A stretch of 5,114 nucleotides of DNA from Methanosarcinaceae archaeon (GTDB taxonomy: Archaea > Halobacteriota > Methanosarcinia > Methanosarcinales > Methanosarcinaceae): NCBI GenBank assembly GCA_030596385.1, contig JAUVKD010000104.1, positions 1 to 5,114 on the forward strand, given 5' to 3'. Within the stretch, counting starts at the first letter, position 1. Each line of letters starts with the position of its first letter. A model generated the notes under the pieces. It saw only the letters and a program-made list of their open reading frames with translations. It was not told the origin of the DNA and searched no databases. Of this stretch, positions 1 through 4,912 are shown piece by piece. The position numbers and the translations under genes were made by a program.

Positions 1-141
1 GATATCTCTTTTTGTCTGGTCGTTCAATTCCCTTGTGTCTTCTATCAGGTCCCAGATAACTTCTTCGTATGTTTCCCTGTCAAAGAGTTTTCTCTTGATC
101 AGTTCGTTTTGAAGGACATTGCTTACCTGTATTGTGTTCAT
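1..141 (-). CDS. VapB-like antitoxin of a type II toxin-antitoxin pair, N-terminal part (runs off left edge)
   Basis: Seen: reading leftward from the ATG at 141-139, 47 codons stay open to the window edge. The peptide begins MNTIQVSNVLQNELIKRKLF and continues with an acidic helix containing ETYEEVIWDLIEDTRELN. Known: a short beta-strand (TIQVS), then a helix, then the ETYEEVIWDLIED-type signature is typical of small archaeal VapB-type antitoxins of about 60-75 residues, which bind DNA through the N-terminal part and neutralise a toxin through the C-terminal tail. They are usually followed by a RelE/ParE- or VapC-type toxin gene, which here would lie beyond position 1. No Shine-Dalgarno sequence precedes the ATG, but AT-rich TATA-like DNA (CTATAATG on the minus strand, 163-156) lies about 15-25 bases upstream, compatible with a leaderless or short-leader transcript. 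The toxin type is inference. The start is chosen as the only in-frame ATG before AT-rich non-coding DNA. Confidence 0.72.
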   Translation of the reverse strand, partial: MNTIQVSNVLQNELIKRKLFDRETYEEVIWDLIEDTRELNDQTKRDI

Positions 142-229
142 AGTGGATTATAATACATTATAGCATTAGTATTTTTCGCACTTTGGGTTTGGTTAATCTT
201 TTTGTGCTGATGTGGAAAAAAGCCTCATA
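142..229. promoter_or_regulatory. AT-rich spacer with candidate promoter of the antitoxin gene
   Basis: The first 40 bases upstream of the antitoxin ATG are very AT-rich. On the minus strand they contain CTATAATG (163-156) and TATTATAATC (154-145), either of which could serve as an archaeal TATA element. No ribosome binding site is visible. This is a promoter by position and composition only. Confidence 0.25.
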
Positions 230-400
230 CCATGCTCCACCTTACAGACAGAGGTGCGCTGCGTTCTGGGAGTATTGCCGGAAGGTGGGTTTTGGGGTTG
301 ATGTGGGCGGGTTGGTTATGGGAACTGCTTGGCCCCGTCACGTACCCCGGACGTCGCTACATTTTATCCGGGGCATCGAAGCAATGCTCGGAATCGAGCA
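230..400. other. GC-rich island with hairpins; candidate structured RNA or decayed gene fragment
   Basis: Seen: positions 241-390 count to about 59% G+C, against roughly 25-35% in the DNA on either side. Hairpins that can be drawn are CACCT/AGGTG (238-242 with 252-256, 9-base loop), CCCCGGA/TCCGGGG (345-351 with 367-373, 15-base loop) and TGCTCG/CGAGCA (385-390 with 395-400, 4-base GAAT loop). A longer-range GGGG (294-297) to CCCC (333-336) pairing is also possible. Two overlapping plus-strand frames are open here. One, starting from a TTG at 183, reads AFWEYCRKVGFG; the other, from ATG 232, reads IAGRWVLGLMWAGWLWELLG. Neither has a good ribosome binding site or a recognised family. Known archaeal RNase P and SRP RNA signatures were looked for and not seen. 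In AT-rich archaea such islands are often structured RNAs; a horizontally acquired or frameshifted gene remnant is the alternative. Strand is not determined. Confidence 0.35.
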
Positions 401-688
401 CTACTTTCAAATAATTAGCAATTTACTAAAATTCAGGCGGAATCATCTTGATATCTGACAAAAATCAATTTCATCTGATGCGGATAAAACTCGAATAATT
501 AGTAGAGAACACCATATGATCGGTAAGGAGCAATACCGTATGCCTGTTAGGTCTCAATTGTTTTGCCCACAATAAAACCCATTTAATGAACTTGGAAATG
601 GCATATAAATGATTGGAAAGTAGTGTGAAAGTATTATTAGTTGTAGCACTATTTCGTCCGGATCAAATGTAGATTCATAACAAAATCC
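401..688. other. Intergenic region without a convincing gene
   Basis: AT-rich DNA between the GC-rich island and the 3' end of the rpa gene. It contains a small hairpin, CGGTA (521-525) paired with TACCG (534-538), whose loop carries AGGAG. This is followed at 540 by an 11-codon ATG frame (MPVRSQLFCPQ) that is too short to call. A plus-strand TATA-like CATATAAA lies near 602-609 with no gene downstream on that strand. No clear terminator for the rpa gene is visible beyond its TAG. Confidence 0.3.
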
Positions 689-1813
689 CTACAAAACAAC
701 AATCCGACTCCTATTTCCAACACTAAGCTCAATCTCATCATTAAATCCTGACTTTGAATAAGCATCGATTACCTGTACCCGGGTATCAATATCAAGTTCA
801 TCCACAATAGGTGCGTGGTCGCCCCAGAGTGCAATTCTTATGCGCCCGTTATCATCGGAAACATAGATATTCGAGACCATATTGAGAGTACCGTCGTCGC
901 GTGAAAATTCTCGCAGTTCACCCAGTCCTGACACAGCACCCTCGATGGAATACGATTCCCCGGGTACGATGTCAGCAATAGGTGTAAATGTTTCATTGTA
1001 ATTGACAACAGAATCACTTTTCTTGATCACCCCGTGGTTTCCGACCTGGATCTCCACCTGCTGGTTAAAATTGTTCTCGCGGGCATATCCGTTAATGATC
1101 TCGATCGAATCATCAAAATTGATCTCTTTTATAAGATCGGTCTTATCGTCCCAGAGTGTGATCCTTATTTTACCGGTCTCATCACCGATCCCGATATTAC
1201 ACACGCGCCCCTCAGTTCCATCCTTTCTGCTAAATGTACGCACATCCGAAATATCTACAACCCTTCCACAGATATTAATATCGCCCATACCATCCTTGAT
1301 ATCAGTGATCTTTTGAGAATTAATAACAGCATCCACATCTTTGTCAGTGTCTGTGATAACATTATTTTTGCCGATATTTACTTCAATTCCGGAATACCCG
1401 TTCTTTACATATCCACTGACCTGCACATTCTGACCGATCTTGATGCTACCGTTCTTAATAAGATCTGCCTTGTCATCCCATAGTGTTAAACGGATCGATC
1501 CCGTTTCATCTGCAACAGTGATATTCCCGACTTTACCGATCGTACCGTCGTTTCGGGAAAACTCTCGTACATCAAAAACCGACATCACCTTGGCAATGAA
1601 ATTTACATTATTGCTGTCAGTTGTGATATCTGCAATTTTTGTGATCTCTTGCCCCGTGTCAGTAACCCCAAGATCATGGGAAACAAGCATCGCTGCTGTT
1701 TTCTCATCACACAGACCGCTCATATGTTCCACTTTTTCTTTAACCTTTTCAATAAACTCTTCCTTGCTGACTACACCGCCGAGTTTTTCATAAATTTCAC
1801 TGATATCGTCCAT
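689..1813 (-). CDS. rpa: RPA-type single-stranded DNA-binding protein with three OB folds
   Basis: Known role: archaeal replication protein A homologues coat and protect single-stranded DNA in replication, repair and recombination. Seen: the product has 374 residues. A helical N-terminal segment (about 1-55, MDDISEIYEKLGGVVSKEEF) is followed by three OB-fold units at roughly 59-153, 168-265 and 277-374. Each unit carries the same signature: REFSRNDGT (from residue 83) with LWDDK (111-115); RTFSRKDGT (from 192) with LWDDK (220-224); REFSRDDGT (from 301) with a drifted LWGDH (329-333). No C-terminal zinc finger is present. Methanosarcina RPA1, from memory, has four OB folds, so this is one unit shorter. 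The ATG at 1813 is preferred over an ATG 63 bases further upstream because AGGTG lies five bases before it, the homologous MDDISEIYEKL start follows, and the upstream extension is AT-rich and unlike the family. The gene stands alone and is divergent from the coenzyme M genes. Confidence 0.88.
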   Translation of the reverse strand: MDDISEIYEKLGGVVSKEEFIEKVKEKVEHMSGLCDEKTAAMLVSHDLGVTDTGQEITKIADITTDSNNVNFIAKVMSVFDVREFSRNDGTIGKVGNITVADETGSIRLTLWDDKADLIKNGSIKIGQNVQVSGYVKNGYSGIEVNIGKNNVITDTDKDVDAVINSQKITDIKDGMGDINICGRVVDISDVRTFSRKDGTEGRVCNIGIGDETGKIRITLWDDKTDLIKEINFDDSIEIINGYARENNFNQQVEIQVGNHGVIKKSDSVVNYNETFTPIADIVPGESYSIEGAVSGLGELREFSRDDGTLNMVSNIYVSDDNGRIRIALWGDHAPIVDELDIDTRVQVIDAYSKSGFNDEIELSVGNRSRIVVL

Positions 1814-1818
1814 AATAA

Positions 1819-1823
1819 CACCT
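1819..1823 (-). promoter_or_regulatory. Ribosome binding site that fixes the rpa start
   Basis: On the minus strand AGGTG lies five bases upstream of the ATG at 1813-1811. It is the only Shine-Dalgarno-like motif near either candidate start and supports the shorter 374-residue protein. Confidence 0.6.
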
Positions 1824-1874
1824 ATTTTATTGTAATTAGATAATAGTAATTTTCCAATAATTATAGTGTAATAC

Positions 1875-1884
1875 AATATACATT
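1875..1884 (-). promoter_or_regulatory. Candidate TATA box of the rpa gene
   Basis: On the minus strand AATGTATATT lies about 62-72 bases upstream of the chosen ATG. A transcript starting about 25 bases downstream would have a leader of roughly 35 bases containing the ribosome binding site. A second TATA-like stretch (ACTATAATTAT, near 1855-1865) is an alternative. Called by position and base composition only. Confidence 0.3.
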
Positions 1885-1990
1885 AACCTGACGAACAGTA
1901 CTTCGGAATAGTTTTTTATTTGTATTTGTATAGATGGTTTTGAGAAAAACACGATGCACAGCTCATATTGCAAAACCCCATGCAGCAATA

Positions 1991-2005
1991 CCGCCGCAGG
2001 CGGCG
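1991..2005. repeat. GC-rich palindromic hairpin in AT-rich intergenic DNA
   Basis: CGCCG (1992-1996) pairs with CGGCG (2001-2005) around a CAGG loop; CCGCC/GGCGG around GCA is an equivalent register. An outer ATGC (1980-1983) and GCAT (2005-2008) could extend it with a bulge. There is no T-run after it on either strand, so it is not an obvious terminator. It could be a dispersed palindromic element or a regulatory hairpin. Confidence 0.4.
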
Positions 2006-2059
2006 CATTCTCAACATTATGGAAAATATGACTCGATCGAATAAATCTAACAATTTTAA

Positions 2060-2158
2060 GTATCCGCTTCAAAAAGCAGGGTGAAATGCATCTTTGGATT
2101 ATCTAAATCAAGTGCAGAAGCATCTTTCGATTTACACAATGTAGTCTATTACCCTTAG
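2060..2158 (+). pseudogene. Possible 3' remnant of an IS transposase (left flank of the coenzyme M genes)
   Basis: Seen: a plus-strand frame without a start codon runs from just after a TAA at 2057-2059 to TAG at 2156-2158. It reads KSRVKCIFGLSKSSAEASFD and then LHNVVYYP. Its last six codons lie inside the 32-bp inverted repeat shared with the right flank. Known: DDE transposases of IS1-like archaeal elements commonly end with a basic stretch, an FSK-type motif and an aromatic YYN-type ending, which this loosely resembles. Inference: this is the decayed 3' end of an element of the same kind as the truncated transposase at the right edge, pointing toward the coenzyme M genes. The match is weak and short, and the frame could be chance. 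Confidence 0.3.
2088..2132 (+). repeat. Short imperfect direct repeat
   Basis: GCATCTTTGGATT at 2088-2100 recurs as GCATCTTTCGATT at 2120-2132, with one mismatch in 13 and a 32-base period. It lies just outside the left inverted-repeat copy. It may be a scar of local duplication or chance. Confidence 0.35.
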
Positions 2159-2170
2159 ATTTGAAGTGGA
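2139..2170 (+). repeat. 32-bp inverted repeat, left copy (probable IS end)
   Basis: This 32-base segment is the exact reverse complement of 4881-4912. Beyond it the match continues after one mismatch (2171) for three more bases (2172-2174 with 4877-4879), then stops; toward the left it ends at 2138. It begins ATGTAGTCTATTACCC and ends GATTTGAAGTGGA. Because the right copy abuts a transposase fragment, the repeat is best read as the end of an insertion sequence facing inward toward the coenzyme M genes. Confidence 0.85.
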
Positions 2171-2280
2171 CACATATTTTGGGTAATATCCTGAAATAAA
2201 GCACCATACAGCAGTTTGATGTATTTCTTTCATAAATTGTGATTTTTGAGCATTTTGAAACTGTGTGAAAATATGCACAC

Positions 2281-2306
2281 TCGGAAGTACGTGTGATCGG
2301 AAGTAC
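2281..2306 (+). promoter_or_regulatory. Direct repeat upstream of cysteate synthase, candidate operator
   Basis: The decamer TCGGAAGTAC occurs at 2281-2290 and again at 2297-2306, a 16-base start-to-start spacing, ending 47 bases before the cysteate synthase ATG. A TATA-like GAAAATATGC at 2267-2276 lies just upstream of the first copy, which would place the repeats around a transcription start near 2297. Two spaced identical decamers around a promoter suggest a regulator site, but neither the promoter nor the regulator is established. Confidence 0.35.
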
Positions 2307-2353
2307 TGACATTATGGAATACCTTTTCAACTTGAACATCATATTACCATACA

Positions 2354-3610
2354 ATGGGAAAATATACTCTGAAATGTTTACAGTGCGGTAGTGAGTATCA
2401 GGGTGAGTACAGGTTAAAATGTGACCATGATAATTCATTACTACGTGCAAATTACCATGCAAAGCAACTTGCTTTGAAAAATACAAAAGGTATGGGAAAG
2501 TTCTATGACTGGCTGCCCATCCATAAGCAGCTGGACACCAATGCTGCCCCGATTACTTACAAGAGCGAAGAGCTTGCACGTGAACTCGGGCTTACCAATC
2601 TCTACATCGGTTTTAGCGGTTACTGGCCTGAGCGCAGTGCATTGATCAGGACATGTAGTTTCAAAGAACTTGAAGCCCATCCAACAATGCAGCGATTGAC
2701 AGAAGCCGGCGGCTCAGCAGTTGTAGTTGCATCGGTCGGAAATACTGCACGAGCGTTTGCGCACGTATCTGCCATGACGGGAATCGATGCATATATAGTA
2801 GTGCCGCAACGCGGACTGCCTCGGATGTGGCTGACTGAAGAACCAACGGATTCCATACATCTTATCAGTATGGCAAAGGGAAATGATTACACAGATGCTA
2901 TTCACCTTGCTGATCGGATCGCACAATTACCAGGTATCATGCCGGAAGGCGGTGCAAAAAATGTTGCCAGACGTGATGGCATGGGCACTGTCATGCTGGA
3001 CGCAACAATGACAATCAAGCGTCTTCCTGATCATTATTTTCAGGCAGTCGGAAGCGGCACCGGTGCCATTTCGGCATGGGAAGCTGCTATTCGCCTGCAT
3101 GGCGACGGGCGATTTGGAAAACATATTCCAAAACTCCAGATCGCACAGAACCTACCATTTGTACCTATGCTCAATGCATGGAATGCAGGACGTCGGGAGA
3201 TTATTCCACAAATTGATATGCCAGAGCCAAAAAAGCATATTGATGAGATGTATGCTGATGTACTCTCAAACCGGGCTCCACCTTATTCGGTCACAGGAGG
3301 ATTGTTCGATGCCTTGACCGCTACCAATGGCCTGATGTATGGCATCACAAATGATCAAGGAAAGGAAGCAAAGTCGTTGTTCGAGTCACTTGAGGGAATT
3401 GATATACTGCCGCCTTCAGCTGTTGCTGTTTCATCCCTTCTAAAAGCAGTTGAGGCAGGGAATGTAGCAAAGGATGATGTTATACTCCTAAACATTGCAG
3501 GCGGCGGCACAGAGCGCCTTAAGGACGATTATAGTCTTACAATGATACGTCCGACAACTATTGCAAAAAACCCTGACGTCCCGCTTGAGGACCTGATCCA
3601 GCCTGAATAA
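2354..3610 (+). CDS. Cysteate synthase (coenzyme M biosynthesis; threonine synthase paralogue)
   Basis: Known reaction: PLP-dependent replacement of the phosphate of O-phospho-L-serine by sulfite, giving L-cysteate, the committed step of the Methanosarcina-type route to coenzyme M in the cytoplasm. Seen: 418 residues, close to the family length. An N-terminal knuckle has C8, C11 and C23 (with D26 where a fourth ligand would be expected). TCSFKELEAHPTMQRL carries the presumed Schiff-base lysine K104. VASVGNTARAFAHVSA (126-141) is the asparagine loop over PLP. GSGTG (233-237) is the phosphate-binding turn. GGGTER (383-388) lies near the C-terminus. These match a fold-type II threonine synthase relative, and the SFKELEAHPTMQRL signature is characteristic of cysteate synthase. 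The start is the first ATG after an in-frame TGA at 2333-2335; no clear ribosome binding site is seen. It is followed 69 bases later by comDE, which fits an operon. Confidence 0.9.
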   Translation: MGKYTLKCLQCGSEYQGEYRLKCDHDNSLLRANYHAKQLALKNTKGMGKFYDWLPIHKQLDTNAAPITYKSEELARELGLTNLYIGFSGYWPERSALIRTCSFKELEAHPTMQRLTEAGGSAVVVASVGNTARAFAHVSAMTGIDAYIVVPQRGLPRMWLTEEPTDSIHLISMAKGNDYTDAIHLADRIAQLPGIMPEGGAKNVARRDGMGTVMLDATMTIKRLPDHYFQAVGSGTGAISAWEAAIRLHGDGRFGKHIPKLQIAQNLPFVPMLNAWNAGRREIIPQIDMPEPKKHIDEMYADVLSNRAPPYSVTGGLFDALTATNGLMYGITNDQGKEAKSLFESLEGIDILPPSAVAVSSLLKAVEAGNVAKDDVILLNIAGGGTERLKDDYSLTMIRPTTIAKNPDVPLEDLIQPE

Positions 3611-3628
3611 TATGAAAGGGAAGGGACA

Positions 3629-3673
3629 GTGGCAGAAATATTTGAGTTTAATGATGAAGATTTCGGAGGGTGA
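3629..3673 (+). CDS. Possible 14-codon coupling ORF between cysteate synthase and comDE
   Basis: Seen: a GTG at 3629 preceded by GGGAAGGGA (3618-3626) opens a 14-codon frame, read as MAEIFEFNDEDFGG, closed by TGA at 3671-3673. The last two codons and stop form the GGAGGGTGA ribosome binding site of comDE, so ribosomes finishing here would be placed on the comDE start. The peptide is strongly acidic and resembles the first residues of a small protein such as a thioredoxin, so it could also be a gene remnant. A competing frame from ATG 3612 (21 codons, TGA at 3675-3677) also ends at the comDE start. Expression is unproven. Confidence 0.25.
   Translation: MAEIFEFNDEDFGG
3665..3673 (+). promoter_or_regulatory. 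Ribosome binding site that fixes the comDE start
   Basis: GGAGGGTGA is a strong archaeal Shine-Dalgarno sequence. It ends immediately before a GTG at 3674, leaving no spacer, but lies six bases before the ATG at 3680. This favours the ATG and a 379-residue protein over the in-frame GTG. Confidence 0.75.
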
Positions 3674-3679
3674 GTGATA

Positions 3680-4819
3680 ATGAGATCACCGGAAGATTCT
3701 GTAATTGAGATACTGCAACAAAATAATATAGACATGGTTGCCACATTACCGTGTGACCGAATCAAGAACCTAATGCCACTAATTTCCAATAATTTTTTTG
3801 AAATTCCGCTTACACGAGAAGAGAATGGTCTCGGAGTCTGTGCAGGCGCATATATGGCTGGTGGGAAACCTGTGATGGTTATCCAGAGTACTGGTCTTGG
3901 GAACATGATCAATGCGCTGGAATCGCTAAATATCACCTGCAACATCCCGCTTCCAATAATTACAAGCTGGCGTGGCGTTTACCAAGAAGGGATTGAGGCA
4001 CAAAAACCACTGGGTGAGCACCTTCCCGGAATTCTTGAAAGCGCAGAGATAGCATATACCATAATTGACGATTCCGACAGATTGTACAAACTTGATAAAG
4101 GAATTATTGATGCATACGAGAACCTGCGCCCGCATGTTATTCTATTTTCACCGAAAGTTTGGGAAGACTCGACCTGCGCGGCATGGGGCGAAAAAGAACT
4201 TGTTGTGCCAGAAGAACGTTCAATTGATATTATATTTAAGAGTACGATCAGGAAACCGCAGATGATACGGTTTGATGCAATCGCTGCTGTGGTGCCGCTA
4301 CTTAATGATGAGATAGTGGTGGCTAATATCGGTGTTCCATGTAAGGAATTGTATGCTCTGGGTGACCGTGATCTTAATTACTATATGTTTGGATCCATGG
4401 GACTTGTATCATCCATCGGGCTCGGACTTGCTCTTAGATCCGGGCGCAGGGTGGTCGTGCTTGACGGTGATGGCAGTCTTTTGATGAATCCGAATACACT
4501 TGTGGAAATTGCGTGCATGCATCCATCAAACCTTACGATCGTGGCGCTGGATAACGGAGCCTATGGCTCGACAGGTTCGCAGGAAACATTAACTGCAAAG
4601 TTTCTTGATCTTGAATTGCTTGCACGGGGATGTGGAATTGAAAACACGGTGAAGGTACATACACAGGAGGAAGTTGAAAATGCATTATCAAGCGCATTGA
4701 GTACGGATGTGCTCACATTCATACATGTTATGCTCAAACCAGGGAATACGGATTCTCCGAATATCCCGCTTACTCCTGCTGAGATTACGAAGAGATTTAT
4801 GTGTGCTTTGGGACACTGA
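3680..4819 (+). CDS. comDE: Sulfopyruvate decarboxylase, fused ComD-ComE
   Basis: Known reaction: thiamine-diphosphate-dependent decarboxylation of 3-sulfopyruvate to sulfoacetaldehyde, a late precursor of coenzyme M. Many methanogens use separate ComD and ComE subunits; Methanosarcina species carry them fused, as here. Seen (numbering from ATG 3680, 379 residues): the ComD-like pyrimidine-binding half spans about 1-163, with TREENG (catalytic glutamate among E47/E48) and STGLGNMINALESLN (70-84). A linker runs to about 190. The ComE-like diphosphate-binding half follows, with GSMGLVSSIGLGLAL (238-252) and the metal/TPP motif GDG (263-265) followed after 26 residues by N292 in ALDNGAYGSTGSQ. 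All key motifs are intact, so the enzyme should be active. It follows cysteate synthase with no separate promoter visible and ends 61 bases before the right inverted repeat. The aminotransferase that would link the two enzymes is not in the window. Confidence 0.93.
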   Translation: MRSPEDSVIEILQQNNIDMVATLPCDRIKNLMPLISNNFFEIPLTREENGLGVCAGAYMAGGKPVMVIQSTGLGNMINALESLNITCNIPLPIITSWRGVYQEGIEAQKPLGEHLPGILESAEIAYTIIDDSDRLYKLDKGIIDAYENLRPHVILFSPKVWEDSTCAAWGEKELVVPEERSIDIIFKSTIRKPQMIRFDAIAAVVPLLNDEIVVANIGVPCKELYALGDRDLNYYMFGSMGLVSSIGLGLALRSGRRVVVLDGDGSLLMNPNTLVEIACMHPSNLTIVALDNGAYGSTGSQETLTAKFLDLELLARGCGIENTVKVHTQEEVENALSSALSTDVLTFIHVMLKPGNTDSPNIPLTPAEITKRFMCALGH

Positions 4820-4838
4820 TCTGGTATTGGCACAATCG

Positions 4839-4858
4839 ATTTCGAATTTTCACGAAAT
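4839..4858 (+). terminator. Weak hairpin after comDE
   Basis: ATTTCG (4839-4844) pairs with CGAAAT (4853-4858) around an 8-base loop, 19 bases after the comDE stop codon. There is no T-run after the stem, so it could be a 3'-end stabilising hairpin or a poor terminator rather than a classical one. Confidence 0.25.
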
Positions 4859-4880
4859 ATGGAGTTATCGTAGGATTGTA

Positions 4881-4912
4881 TCCACTTCAAATCTAAGGGT
4901 AATAGACTACAT
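4881..4912 (-). repeat. 32-bp inverted repeat, right copy (probable IS end)
   Basis: This is the exact reverse complement of 2139-2170. The truncated transposase frame ends within it: its final ATG codon straddles the inner-outer limit of the repeat and its TAG (4909-4907) lies inside. The shared sequence stops at 4912, precisely where transposase-like coding begins, as expected if the element's interior was deleted up to this end. Confidence 0.85.

Noticed and set aside
232..414. 60-codon plus-strand frame with a hydrophobic stretch as a small membrane protein
   Set aside because: It lacks a ribosome binding site, overlaps another open frame in the same GC-rich island, and GC-rich DNA produces chance open frames.
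183..458. 91-codon plus-strand frame as a protein gene
   Set aside because: It needs a TTG start without a ribosome binding site, has no recognisable family, and its interior coincides with a hairpin-rich GC island. It is described there instead.
1814..1876. N-terminal extension of the RPA protein to the upstream ATG at 1876
   Set aside because: The 21 extra residues are AT-driven and unlike the family, while the ATG at 1813 has a well-placed AGGTG.
1836..2072. 78-codon minus-strand frame upstream of rpa
   Set aside because: Low-complexity AT-driven sequence with no recognisable domain; it overlaps the rpa leader and the GC-rich hairpin.
2103..2486. 127-codon minus-strand frame
   Set aside because: It overlaps the start of cysteate synthase and the inverted repeat in the opposite strand, with no family resemblance; a shadow frame.
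3674..3679. GTG at 3674 as the comDE start
   Set aside because: It directly abuts the ribosome binding site with no spacing; the ATG two codons later has the normal six-base spacing.
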